In this document: piece by piece, positions 44,449-53,690 of the stretch
Layout of the letters: each line of letters starts with the position of its first letter
How positions within the stretch are numbered: position 1 is the first letter of the stretch
Origin: JAJTDS01 sp964202895
GTDB taxonomy: Bacteria; Pseudomonadota; Alphaproteobacteria; Rickettsiales; UBA1997
NCBI GenBank assembly: GCA_964202895.1
Contig: CAXNJM010000001.1
Span: 682,001-746,000, forward strand
Reading direction: 5' to 3'
Length of the DNA stretch: 64,000 nt
Notes under the pieces: generated by a model
Told to the model about the DNA's origin: nothing
Database searches by the model: none
The model's input: the letters and a program-made list of their open reading frames with translations, nothing else
Position numbers and translations under genes: made by a program

Positions 44449-45792
44449 ATGTTAATTAATGTTTGTCATTTATTGATTAAAAAATACTATTTACTAATAT
44501 CCGCCATTCTAATATTTGTTAACAATAATTGTTTTGCAAATTTTATAGAAACAGAAAATATTTATAGCTACAAAATATTAAGCAACAGCTATCTATCTAA
44601 CAGAAACCAATCCAACAAAGCCTTGCAAAATGAGTATTCTAAAAATAATTATGATAAAAAAGATGCACTAGAAAATAACTCCCAACTATTTCTTGAAGCA
44701 AAAAAATTAATCAACGAACAGCAGTCAATTTCTCTAAAAATTAAACTTGAGTCAGAATTATCAAGCAATGCCAATAATTTTAGAATAGATATTGATGAGA
44801 GTTTTTTATTGCTGGAAAACACATTAGGAAATTTAGAATTAGGAGCAACCAAGGCATCTAATCAAAAGATGAAGGCGGGAGTTGCAAATATTAATAATAG
44901 CAATAATTTTGCTATTGCTAATGGCAATTATTTAAAAAATATCATTTTGCCCAGATTTAACTCTTCGGCTTTTGTCAATAATTTTAATTCTCCGCTTTTT
45001 ATTACCATTCCTCAACTGCCAATCGCACATAATGGAGAAGGAATTGGAGCTGATTTTAATGAAGATCGCATAAAAATTTTGCGGAATACGAGTTTTAATG
45101 GAATGGAGGATGCCAATAAAATCAGCTATTATAGCCCGAGAATTTCCAACTTACAACTAGCGATAAGCTATACTCCAGATAGTAGCAAGAGCTATTTCTC
45201 AACTTCTGTTTTTAATAATAAAAATTGGCGAGTTGTTGATATAGCAACTTTCAATGCCAATTATCTTAATTATCTAGAAAATGATTTAAGCTACGAACTA
45301 TCTGCAAGCTTAGAAAATGGCAGATCTAAAAATAATTATTCGAACAACGCTAAAAAAAGAAATCTTTTAGCTTTTGATTTCGGAGCAACCGCAAATTATT
45401 TCGGCTTCACCTTAGCATCAAATATTGGATTCTGGGGAAATTCTTTGCAAAATAAAAATAATAATTGCGATATTACAAATTTAAATCTTAACCTACAAAA
45501 TCAAGATAATCTTTGCAGTTATCGACAAAACAATTTTAAACCTAATTATTATGCACTAGGTCTTGGTTATAAAATAAGTCATTTCAGCCTTGGAATCTCT
45601 CATTTTCAGAGCCAATTACAAAAAAATTACTACTCCGCAGATGCCTTAAATTTTGGCTATAAAATTAATAAAGATGTAAATCTGTATCTTGAAACCGTTA
45701 ACTTCTCTTTTAAAACAAAAAATATCCCCAACATCAATTTATCAAAAAATAAGGGCTTAATTGCACTAACTGGAATTAATCTCAAGTTTTAA
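44449..45792 (+). CDS. Porin-like outer membrane beta-barrel protein
   Basis: A 447-residue exported protein. A hydrophobic signal segment (YYLLISAILIFVNNNCFANF) is followed by alternating polar/hydrophobic strands. Porin-type marks include GNLELGATKASNQKMKAG, RNTSFNGMEDANKISYYSPR and LQLAISYTPDSSKSY, and the last residue is Phe (ALTGINLKF), the usual outer-membrane assembly signal. It probably forms a general diffusion channel. Asn-rich composition is typical of surface proteins in this genome. It stands alone, 190 bases before gltA. Confidence 0.85.
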   Translation: MLINVCHLLIKKYYLLISAILIFVNNNCFANFIETENIYSYKILSNSYLSNRNQSNKALQNEYSKNNYDKKDALENNSQLFLEAKKLINEQQSISLKIKLESELSSNANNFRIDIDESFLLLENTLGNLELGATKASNQKMKAGVANINNSNNFAIANGNYLKNIILPRFNSSAFVNNFNSPLFITIPQLPIAHNGEGIGADFNEDRIKILRNTSFNGMEDANKISYYSPRISNLQLAISYTPDSSKSYFSTSVFNNKNWRVVDIATFNANYLNYLENDLSYELSASLENGRSKNNYSNNAKKRNLLAFDFGATANYFGFTLASNIGFWGNSLQNKNNNCDITNLNLNLQNQDNLCSYRQNNFKPNYYALGLGYKISHFSLGISHFQSQLQKNYYSADALNFGYKINKDVNLYLETVNFSFKTKNIPNINLSKNKGLIALTGINLKF

Positions 45793-45985
45793 TATTAAGG
45801 CTTCAACTATTGAAATACATAAATATTGCTATAATATTTTTGACAAGTAAATTGACTTAATAAATTATTATTTTATAAAATTTATTACCAATTTTTTATA
45901 CTATTTACAGGCTTTGAATAAACTTATTATGCTTTATTAAAGTCTAGAATAGTTGATGCCAATTTAGCAATATTTAATAAATAAC

Positions 45986-47296
45986 ATGAAAGACTCTTTA
46001 CAGTCAGAGCAACTAACTGCAAAATTTATTCTACCAAATGGTAAAGAAATTTTACTGCCTATATATCAAGCAACAATAGGTCAAAATGTTATTGATATAT
46101 CCTCACTTTACAAAGAAAGCGGAATGTTTACCTACGACCCCGGTTTTCTTTCTACAGCATCTTGCGAATCAAAAATTACCTTTATCGATGGAGATTCAGG
46201 AATACTAAGGCACAGTGGCTATTCAATCGAAGACCTTGCCAATAAAAGTGAATATCTTGAAGTGGCCTATCTACTACTTAATCAAAATTTACCAAACCAA
46301 ACTCAATATCAAGATTTTTGTCAAAAAATAAAAGATCGAATGTTGGTTCACGAACAATTAACAATTCTTTATCGTGGATTCCCAAGAAAAGCTCACCCGA
46401 TGGCAATAATGGTTGGTGCAGTTGCCTCACTTTCAGCATTCTATCATGAAACCGTTGATACGGCAACTCCTCAAGGCAGAATGGATGTTGCTTATAAGAT
46501 TATTGCTAAAATGCCAACTCTAGCAGCAATGGCTTATAAATACTCAATCGGAGAGCCTATTATTTACCCGAAACACGAACTGGGATTTGCAGAAAATTTC
46601 TTGCATATGTTATTCGCCAATCCTACACATAATTTGCATATTAGCCCAACAATTGCCAAAGCAATGGAAATGATATTCATTCTTCATGCTGATCACGAAC
46701 AAAATGCTTCAACCTCAACTGTAAGGCTTGCAGGCTCTTCTGGTGCCAATCCTTTTGCTTGCATTGGAGCAGGAATATCTTCATTATGGGGCCCAGCACA
46801 TGGCGGGGCAAATGAAGAAGTTGTTGAAATGTTGCAAGAAATTGGCAATAAATCGAGAATTCCTGAATTTATTAAAAAAGCTAAAGATAAGAATGACCCT
46901 TTCCGACTTATGGGGTTTGGGCATCGAGTATATAAAAACTACGATCCTAGAGCATCAGTTCTCAAAAAATCTTGCCATGAAGTATTGCTAGAATTGGGAA
47001 TAAAAAACGATCCACTGCTTGATATTGCTATTGAACTAGAAAAAATAGCTCTTAATGACGAATATTTCATTTCTAGAAAATTATTTCCGAATGTTGACTT
47101 CTATTCTGGAATTATCTATAAAGCTCTTGGTATTCCAACATCATTATTTACAGTTATATTTGCAGTTGCCAGAAGTGCTGGCTGGATAGCTCAGTGGAAA
47201 GAAATGATAGAAGATCCTGCATTTAAAATTGGTAGACCTCGTCAACTTTATAAAGGGGAAATAAAAAGAGAATATCAAGAAATCAAAAATCGTTAA
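45986..47296 (+). CDS. gltA: Citrate synthase
   Basis: A 436-residue type II citrate synthase. Active-site regions are HADHEQNASTSTVRLAGSSG (His), GPAHGGANEEVVEML (His) and LMGFGHRVYKNYDPRA, with the catalytic Asp later in VDFYSGIIY. It condenses oxaloacetate and acetyl-CoA at the entry to the TCA cycle. Length and start (MKDSLQSEQLTAKFILPNGK) match other Rickettsiales. virB4 follows 52 bases later on the same strand, and may be co-transcribed. Confidence 0.98.
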   Translation: MKDSLQSEQLTAKFILPNGKEILLPIYQATIGQNVIDISSLYKESGMFTYDPGFLSTASCESKITFIDGDSGILRHSGYSIEDLANKSEYLEVAYLLLNQNLPNQTQYQDFCQKIKDRMLVHEQLTILYRGFPRKAHPMAIMVGAVASLSAFYHETVDTATPQGRMDVAYKIIAKMPTLAAMAYKYSIGEPIIYPKHELGFAENFLHMLFANPTHNLHISPTIAKAMEMIFILHADHEQNASTSTVRLAGSSGANPFACIGAGISSLWGPAHGGANEEVVEMLQEIGNKSRIPEFIKKAKDKNDPFRLMGFGHRVYKNYDPRASVLKKSCHEVLLELGIKNDPLLDIAIELEKIALNDEYFISRKLFPNVDFYSGIIYKALGIPTSLFTVIFAVARSAGWIAQWKEMIEDPAFKIGRPRQLYKGEIKREYQEIKNR

Positions 47297-47333
47297 TTAA
47301 TAATAATTATTAATGCTTTTTATAAATAAGCCT

Positions 47334-47340
47334 AGGAGGG
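47334..47340 (+). promoter_or_regulatory. Strong Shine-Dalgarno site for virB4
   Basis: AGGAGGG lies eight bases before the virB4 ATG. Such a full match is unusual among the starts I inspected in this window, most of which have no recognisable site. Confidence 0.75.
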
Positions 47341-47348
47341 CAAAATAA

Positions 47349-49895
47349 ATGTCTTTTTCTAATAAAATTATCAAAACTCTACTCGTTCCTAAGAGCGATA
47401 ATAAGATTTCATTTAAAATACCAAGCGAAGATTTTATACCATTTGTTTGCCATTACGACGAAGAAACTATCTTAACTAAAAATGGCGAATTAATGAAAAC
47501 CATTCGCATTACTGGCTTCTCTCAAGATTCCACTTCCGATTTAGACTCAGTAAGAGAAGTTGTAAGAAAATCAATAATTGATGAAATAGGAAATAACATT
47601 CATTTTTCATTTTGGTTTCATACCATAAGAAGAAGAAAAAACATCAAAGCCAAAGGAAATTTTGGAGATGCATTTTCACAATATATTGAAAATGAATGGA
47701 ATGAGCAAAATGAATGGGAAAAACAATTTATCAATGAGCTTTATGTGACCATCATAATTCAAGGTTCCGGAGCTTCGTTGATTAATTTAAAATCATTATG
47801 GAACTCGCTATCCGCAAAATCTAACCGCAATCTTCATTTATCCAAACTAGACTCCGCCCATAAAGAATTAAAGGATTTATGTAGTGCAATTCTTTATAAT
47901 ATTGCTGATTATGGAGCAAAAATTCTTGGTATTTTTGAGTGGAAGGGCATATTATACTCAGAGCAAATGCGATTCTTTAGTAAAATCATTAATCTCAACG
48001 AAGAAAGATACCCCCTTTCAATCAATGATATTTCCGCCGATTTAGCAACTCATAAAATTGCATTTGGAGATCGAGAAATTCAGGTCGAAAACTCTGATAG
48101 AAAAAGCTTTGGAGCAATTCTTTCTTTAAAAGAATATCGTGAAATAAGTATTGATAGCCTTGATAACTTACTGCAAATGCCAATAGAGCTTATTATCTCT
48201 CAATCAATGGTTTTTGATGTTAATAATCAAGATTTTCAATCATTCCAAAATCAAGACAATATCCTTAAAATTAGCGAAGATAAAGAATTCCGCAAGTCTT
48301 TGGGAATTGATAATTTTTTTGAAAATATTAATAATCTAGAAACTGATTATTGCAAAGTGCAAACCAATGTAATGGTAATAGCAGAAACTATTGATAAATT
48401 AAAACATGATGTTGATGAAGTAACTGATCAATTCAGCGCTTCTGGCCTTTCTCTAGTAAGAGAGGAGCTTTTTTTGGAGCATTGTTTTTGGGCACAAATA
48501 CCAGCCAATTTTAATTTTTTAAAAAGACAAAAATTATTTAATTCTAAAACCGTCGCAGGCTTTATTGCTCTTTACAGTTTTCCTACAGGAACAATCGATG
48601 GTAATCATTGGGGAGGGGCAGTATCAGTAATAAGAACAGCACTCAATACTCCTTATTTTTTTAATTTTCATAATAAAAACATAGGACATACCCTTATAAT
48701 CGGCGGTGATGATGCCGATAAAAGTGCCTTATTGAATTTCTTTATCTCTCAAGCGATGAGATTTAATCCAAAATTATTTTATTTTGATAACAATAAGGCA
48801 AAAATATTAATTAATGGTTTAGATGGAGATTATCATAATATTACTGAAAAAATTTCTAATAAAAACATTCAATCTTTAAACATCAATCCACTGGAAAACA
48901 ACAATCGAGACAACAAAGAACAAAAAGAATTCCTTGCCAACTTCTTTACTAGCCTAGTTTCGTTTGCGAAAGAATCATTATCAAATAGTGAAATTGATAT
49001 TATTCCAGCAATAGTTGAAAATATAATTTCAAAAAAAATCGATAATTTTAATGATGCAATAGAGTTATTTAATAGCGGAGAATCAAGAGAAATATACCAA
49101 AGAATGCAAATTTGGCAAAATGGAAAACTCTCTCACATTTTTAATAGCAAAAATAACAATCCGACAGAAGTCATAGTTGCAGATATCAATTGGGGTCATC
49201 ACATCATAGGATTCAACATTACCGAAACGGAAAAATCTTTGCCAATTATTTTGCCGTTATTCATTTATTTTCTAAATAAAATAGAGCAAAATCTTGATGA
49301 CAGCGCTTCAATAATTGTAATTGATGATATCTTAACACTATTTGAAAACAATGTTCTTGCCAATAAAATTGATGGTATCTTAAAAAGATTGGTTCAAAAA
49401 AACTGTGTGGTAATTTCAACCATAAACAGCGATAAAGATCTTGAGAAATCAATCGCTCTAAAAGAAATTATTAAAAATTCAGCAAATCAAATATATTTAC
49501 CAAATAAAAACCCTAAAAAAGATTACAAAACAATATTTGCATTAGATGACGATGAAATTGAAATCATTAAAAATATACAAGCTTCTTATCATCATTTTCT
49601 ATTAAAACACAATAACCAATCAATAATTTCATCGCTTTATTTTTTAAAAACTCCAGAAATGATTCAGCTTTTAAGGTCTGATGAACAAGCTGTATTGGTT
49701 ATGGAAGAAGTAATTGACTATATCAGGGCAGAAAAAAATCAACCTCTAGAAAAAATCAGTAGCAAAGAATGGCTTCCTCAAACTATAGAAATATTGCAAG
49801 ACATAACTGAAGAAAATAGGTTAGCAGAAATAGAGCGGATTCGCCAAGAGAGAATTAAAGAAAAACAAAGAATAGAAATACTTGAAAATTCTTAA
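47349..49895 (+). CDS. virB4: Type IV secretion ATPase VirB4, with degenerate nucleotide-binding motifs
   Basis: An 848-residue VirB4. The N-terminal half has the CagE/TrbE/VirB features (EDFIPFVCHYDEETILTKNG, SLVREELFLEHCFWAQIP, FPTGTIDGNHWGGAVS). At about residues 446-461 the expected P-loop is GHTLIIGGDDADKSALLNF: Lys and Ser remain, but the conserved GPTGSGKT glycines are replaced. Walker B reads IIVIDDILTLFENN, with a second Asp where the catalytic Glu normally follows. ATP hydrolysis is therefore doubtful. Divergent second VirB4 copies are known in Rickettsiales, and this is probably one. No virB3 or virB6 adjoins it. Confidence 0.9.
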   Translation: MSFSNKIIKTLLVPKSDNKISFKIPSEDFIPFVCHYDEETILTKNGELMKTIRITGFSQDSTSDLDSVREVVRKSIIDEIGNNIHFSFWFHTIRRRKNIKAKGNFGDAFSQYIENEWNEQNEWEKQFINELYVTIIIQGSGASLINLKSLWNSLSAKSNRNLHLSKLDSAHKELKDLCSAILYNIADYGAKILGIFEWKGILYSEQMRFFSKIINLNEERYPLSINDISADLATHKIAFGDREIQVENSDRKSFGAILSLKEYREISIDSLDNLLQMPIELIISQSMVFDVNNQDFQSFQNQDNILKISEDKEFRKSLGIDNFFENINNLETDYCKVQTNVMVIAETIDKLKHDVDEVTDQFSASGLSLVREELFLEHCFWAQIPANFNFLKRQKLFNSKTVAGFIALYSFPTGTIDGNHWGGAVSVIRTALNTPYFFNFHNKNIGHTLIIGGDDADKSALLNFFISQAMRFNPKLFYFDNNKAKILINGLDGDYHNITEKISNKNIQSLNINPLENNNRDNKEQKEFLANFFTSLVSFAKESLSNSEIDIIPAIVENIISKKIDNFNDAIELFNSGESREIYQRMQIWQNGKLSHIFNSKNNNPTEVIVADINWGHHIIGFNITETEKSLPIILPLFIYFLNKIEQNLDDSASIIVIDDILTLFENNVLANKIDGILKRLVQKNCVVISTINSDKDLEKSIALKEIIKNSANQIYLPNKNPKKDYKTIFALDDDEIEIIKNIQASYHHFLLKHNNQSIISSLYFLKTPEMIQLLRSDEQAVLVMEEVIDYIRAEKNQPLEKISSKEWLPQTIEILQDITEENRLAEIERIRQERIKEKQRIEILENS

Positions 49896-49936
49896 GGGCA
49901 CCTCTAAAAATTCACCTCCAGCACGCATCAAACACT

Positions 49937-50004
49937 CGTCATGCCGTTGCAAAACGGCACCCAGAAAGATTTAAAACTGGGTCCCGACTTTCGTCGGGAT
50001 GACG
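49937..50004. repeat. 68-bp four-way-junction element, copy 3
   Basis: Stems identical to the other copies; arm 1 loop GCAA, arm 2 loop AAAGATTTAAAA, arm 3 loop TTTC. It is preceded by GCATCAAACACT, shared with the copy at 53427. Confidence 0.9.
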
Positions 50005-50092
50005 GTAAGGGTCGCGATGAGGAAGAAGGTAAACCCTCGCGAGGATAAAGATTCGCATTCGATTCTTCTTCATTTCTTCCCCCCTTCGGCAA

Positions 50093-50278
50093 CAAGGGGC
50101 TTCAGCCCCTTGTAGTGAAGTTATGCTTTTTATTTCCTCCCCTTTGGCTTAATGATGATCGAGAATGCATTTACCACAAGGGGTTGAAACCCCTTGTTGC
50201 AGTTAGAATCTTGGGGGGTTGAAACCCCTTGTTGCAGTTAGAATCTTGGGGGGGTTGAAACCCCTTGTTGCCGTTATT
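50093..50278. repeat. Repeat family B array: palindromes with 35-36 bp period
   Basis: CAAGGGGCT-TC-AGCCCCTTG at 50093-50112 is followed, after a gap, by CAAGGGGTT-GA-AACCCCTTG at 50177-50196. Two further units of GAAACCCCTTGTTGC begin at 50221 and 50257, separated by AGTTAGAATCTTGGGGGG. The GAAACCCC starts fall at 50186, 50221 and 50257. The last ends in TTGCCGTT, the reverse complement of the AACGGCAA start of the family B copies at 3.7 and 4.1 kb. Confidence 0.8.
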
Positions 50279-50302
50279 AATAGAGTTCGAAACCAACTCA
50301 CT

Positions 50303-50370
50303 CGTCATGCCGTTGAAAAACGGCACCCAGAAGGTTTTAAAACTGGGTCCCGACTTTCGTCGGGATGACG
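50303..50370. repeat. 68-bp four-way-junction element, copy 4
   Basis: All stems conserved; arm 1 loop GAAA, arm 2 loop AAGGTTTTAAAA (two substitutions, both in the loop), arm 3 loop TTTC. Confidence 0.9.
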
Positions 50371-50653
50371 GTAAGGGTCGGGATGACGAAGAACGAGGTT
50401 TCTAAATACTGAAATTAAAGCTTTGGAACAGATATTCCGAGCCTTTAAGGAAAAGCAATCTTACTTCGTCTTATTATACTCTATATTTTAAAGTTAAGAC
50501 ATTATAAAATGTTAAAATATTCATTTACAAAATAAATTAGTTATTTTATTTTGTTGCTGTCATTAGAGATAATATACACCAATAAGCTTTATTTAACAGC
50601 CATTTCAAGATGGCAGAACCACCAAATTAAAAACAATTAAACAACCAAAAATT

Positions 50654-53326
50654 ATGAAAAATCAAAAAACTATCCAAGTAAAAGGTGATAAAGGCGATGA
50701 AGGCGATATTGTAAATATTTTAGATCAATTGGATAATCAATTGAATGATCAATTAGATAATCAAATGAATTATAGTCAATTCATCAAAGAAGTTAATGAA
50801 ATAAAAATAGATAACAATAACCAGCTATTTGCAGATGAAAATTATCAATATCCCGGTGAGAAAACAGTATTAGGCGATAATTTTCAATTGATATTTGATA
50901 TTCGTAATGATGAAAAAAATAAACAAATGACCACAGCAATTATTGCCAATCGCGAGGATAAATTTAAAAATTATGGCTTTATTACCATTAAAAATTATGG
51001 CGAAGATCAAACAAGCTTTACATTTTTGGCAAAATTTAAAAGCCTTGATCTCAATCAAGAAAAGGACATCAAGCAATCTAACCAATCTAACCAACTTAAT
51101 CAATCGCTCAATCAAAGCAATATCTTTAATAGCTCACAAATTAAAGGCAATAACAATAATTATCAATATCCCGAATTAGATAAAACCCCCAAATTAGATA
51201 GAACAAATTACACTAATAATCAAAATCAACAAAATCAGTTGGATGTTAATAATAGAAATCAATATCCACTTAATTTTAACAACAATCAATCAAGTAACAT
51301 AAGCCTTGGTATTTCTAATTCAAGCTATATAAGCAGTAAAAGCGCTTCTTTCTTTATTCTTAATCAGCACCAACAGTCAAAAAAGACAGTTGGTAATGGT
51401 ATGATAATCGAAGAAATAATTGGAGTTATCGATAATCAGCAAGATGACGGCTTAATCAAAGATATTGCAAAAGATTTTCAAAAAAAGACCAATATTATTA
51501 AAAAATTAAACACTAATAGCTACATTAACCTAAATATCATCAAGAATGAAGTATCAAAAATTATGGTTGATTATGCCAAGCATAATGAAAAATTTAGCCC
51601 ATTACTACCTCTAATTAGCCTTAACCAATATAAAGCCAAGAATGATGAGTTCATATTGCAATTACAAGGCAATAATTTATTGCTACAAAGCCCCCATTAT
51701 CCTCATAGAAGCAATATTAATGATAATCAAAATTATGCTATTGGATTTAATGTTAAAAATGGTAATCTTGTTGATGGTGTTTTTCGCCTTCATCCCGATC
51801 AAGAAAAAAAGTTAAAAGACAAACTTAATATCGATAATCATTTAATTACTGTTAAGAACGGCAAAATATCGCAAATTATTTATAAATTTAGCCATAATCC
51901 AGACTCCAAAGATTTTATTAAAATTACCTCTGATGATTGCCATAAATTTATGAATTTTCTTGATAATATACAATATAAAATTGACCGTACCGAGAATAAT
52001 CAAATAATTATTGGCGAAAAAAACCCTAATTGTTGCCTTCCTAAATCTGATGAGAAAAAAATCAAAATAGAATATATCAAAACCAATCCTTTTATTAACA
52101 GCAACCTAAATAAAAAAGAAGATATCGACATTGCCACCCTCTTTTTATGGAAAGACCCACAATTATTAATTAGGCATATTAGCCCTATTTTAAACAATAT
52201 TAGCCATAATAATCAAGAAACCAGCAATAATGCCATCACCAATCTTAATCAATATAGCACTGCATTAAACATCATCAAGCAAGATCATCCATCATTATAT
52301 CAAAATCTACAGCAAAAAAGCAATAATCAAGCAGATATAATCATTAAAAAATTTCAGCAATCTTTTGATTTACAAAAGAATAAAATAACCAGTCAAGAAT
52401 TAGAAAAATTACAGCAAGAAAGCAATTTTAACATAAAGCAACTTACCAATATCGATAAAATATTTGGTATTAAATCTCTTGATAATTTTAAACAAAGCGA
52501 ATCATATAATAATCTAAAAACAGAGTCTTTACAACAAGCTAGCAACCTAAATAACAAGGCGGAAGATCTCTATTACAATAAAGAAAAATATCAAGAATCA
52601 CTAGAACTACACCTAAAAGCTCTTAATATTAGAGAAATATATGCCCCAAACAGCCTTGATTTTGCAAGATCTCTTAATGGTGTTGGTTTTTGCCAATCTC
52701 AGCTAAACAAACCCCAAGAAGCCTTGAATCTACACCTAAAGGCCCTTAATATACAACAAGAAAAAGCCCCAAACAGCCTTGATGAAGCAAGATCTTATCA
52801 TGGTATTGGTAATGCCTATTATGGTCTAAAAGAATATAAGCAGGCAATTAATTATTATGAAAAAGCAATAAAAATCAAAGCAGATCAAGCCCCAAACAGC
52901 CTTGATCTTGCGAATTCTTATCATAATATTGGTATTGCCTATGATGATCTAAAAGAATATAAGCAGGCAATTAATTATTATGAAAAAGCAATAAAAATCA
53001 AAGCAGATCAAGCCCCAAACAGCCTTGATCTTGCGAATTCTTATCATAATATTGGTATTGCCTATGATGATCTAAAAGAATATAAGCAGGCAATTAATTA
53101 TTATGAAAAAGCAATAAAAATCAGAGCAGATAAAGCCCCAAACAGCCTTGATCTTGCTTATTCTTATAATAATATTGGTATTGCCTATGAAAATAAAGGT
53201 GATAAAAAATCGGCAGAAGAATTTCGTGCAAAATCAAATGCAATAAAAGCATCGTTAGAAAAAGCACAAAACAACATCAAGCCCAATAATTATAAGCAAT
53301 TGCAAGATAATCAAAATCAGCATTAG
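50654..53326 (+). CDS. Large TPR-repeat protein, effector-like, Asn/Gln-rich
   Basis: An 890-residue protein without a signal peptide. The first 40 residues are charged and repetitive (VKGDKGDEGDIVNILDQLDN), followed by an Asn/Gln-rich segment (to about 240) and an unassigned central region (about 300-480). From about residue 634 there are kinesin-light-chain-type TPRs of 41 residues, each with the mark APNSLD and an IGIAYDDLKEYKQAINYY helix pair. Two repeats are identical at the DNA level. TPRs bind partner proteins; function is otherwise unknown. The gene is isolated between two blocks of palindromic repeats, separated from virB4 and ligA. Confidence 0.85.
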   Translation: MKNQKTIQVKGDKGDEGDIVNILDQLDNQLNDQLDNQMNYSQFIKEVNEIKIDNNNQLFADENYQYPGEKTVLGDNFQLIFDIRNDEKNKQMTTAIIANREDKFKNYGFITIKNYGEDQTSFTFLAKFKSLDLNQEKDIKQSNQSNQLNQSLNQSNIFNSSQIKGNNNNYQYPELDKTPKLDRTNYTNNQNQQNQLDVNNRNQYPLNFNNNQSSNISLGISNSSYISSKSASFFILNQHQQSKKTVGNGMIIEEIIGVIDNQQDDGLIKDIAKDFQKKTNIIKKLNTNSYINLNIIKNEVSKIMVDYAKHNEKFSPLLPLISLNQYKAKNDEFILQLQGNNLLLQSPHYPHRSNINDNQNYAIGFNVKNGNLVDGVFRLHPDQEKKLKDKLNIDNHLITVKNGKISQIIYKFSHNPDSKDFIKITSDDCHKFMNFLDNIQYKIDRTENNQIIIGEKNPNCCLPKSDEKKIKIEYIKTNPFINSNLNKKEDIDIATLFLWKDPQLLIRHISPILNNISHNNQETSNNAITNLNQYSTALNIIKQDHPSLYQNLQQKSNNQADIIIKKFQQSFDLQKNKITSQELEKLQQESNFNIKQLTNIDKIFGIKSLDNFKQSESYNNLKTESLQQASNLNNKAEDLYYNKEKYQESLELHLKALNIREIYAPNSLDFARSLNGVGFCQSQLNKPQEALNLHLKALNIQQEKAPNSLDEARSYHGIGNAYYGLKEYKQAINYYEKAIKIKADQAPNSLDLANSYHNIGIAYDDLKEYKQAINYYEKAIKIKADQAPNSLDLANSYHNIGIAYDDLKEYKQAINYYEKAIKIRADKAPNSLDLAYSYNNIGIAYENKGDKKSAEEFRAKSNAIKASLEKAQNNIKPNNYKQLQDNQNQH
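52841..53209. repeat. 123-bp tandem repeats inside the TPR gene
   Basis: Units 52841-52963 and 52964-53086 are identical base for base. A third unit (53087-53209) matches for most of its length and then diverges. The period of 123 bp equals 41 codons, so expansion keeps the frame. Confidence 0.92.
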
Positions 53327-53426
53327 TTGGAATAGAAAACCACCCCGTTAGGCTTCACCAGCCACTTCTTTCTTGAGGGGGTTTCTAAATGTTGCAACAA
53401 CGGAGCTTCCCGATGCATCAAACACT

Positions 53427-53494
53427 CGTCATGCCGTTGAAAAACGGCACCCAGAAAGATTTAAAACTGGGTCCCGACTTTCGTCGGGATGACG
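53427..53494. repeat. 68-bp four-way-junction element, copy 5
   Basis: Full-length with perfect stems; loops GAAA, AAAGATTTAAAA and TTTC. The upstream flank GCATCAAACACT matches copy 3. Confidence 0.9.
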
Positions 53495-53551
53495 AATAAG
53501 GTAAAACCTCGTGAGGATGGTAAAGGTTCGCGATGAAAGAACTAAAACACT

Positions 53552-53578
53552 CGTAATGCCGTTGAAAATATGGGTCCC
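53552..53578. repeat. Degenerate 68-bp element with internal deletion
   Basis: CGTAATGCCGTTGAAAA passes directly into TATGGGTCCC, so most of arms 1 and 2 is lost. It lies between copies 5 and 6 and shares the ACTAAAACACT flank of the copies at 3979 and 4189. Confidence 0.7.
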
Positions 53579-53593
53579 AATGTATCAAACAGT

Positions 53594-53661
53594 CGTCATG
53601 CCGTTGAAAAACGGCACCCAGAAAGATTTAGAGCTGGGTCCCGACTTTCGTCGGGATGACG
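53594..53661. repeat. 68-bp four-way-junction element, copy 6
   Basis: Full-length with perfect stems; loops GAAA, AAAGATTTAGAG and TTTC. It ends 30 bases from the ligA stop codon. Confidence 0.9.
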
Positions 53662-53690
53662 ACGGGGTTGTGATGACGGCGAGGGTCGTA

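Larger units (their letters stand above)
49896..50653. other. Second repeat islet, left part (between virB4 and TPR gene)
   Basis: About 760 bases without a gene. It holds two 68-bp elements, a small array of GGGGTTGAAACCCC palindromes (all listed separately) and, from about 50,400 on, plain AT-rich DNA that should contain the promoter of the TPR gene. Confidence 0.85.
53327..53690. other. Second repeat islet, right part (between TPR gene and ligA)
   Basis: About 360 bases without a gene. It contains two full 68-bp elements and one internally deleted copy. The flanking GTAAGGGTCG sequence that follows other elements supplies the last codons and stop of ligA. Confidence 0.85.

Noticed and set aside
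50177..50278. CRISPR-like array
   Set aside because: Only three units, the spacers are themselves repeated, the repeats are short palindromes and no cas gene is present.
3979..53661. REP/RAYT elements
   Set aside because: No GTAG mark beside the hairpins and no RAYT transposase in the window.
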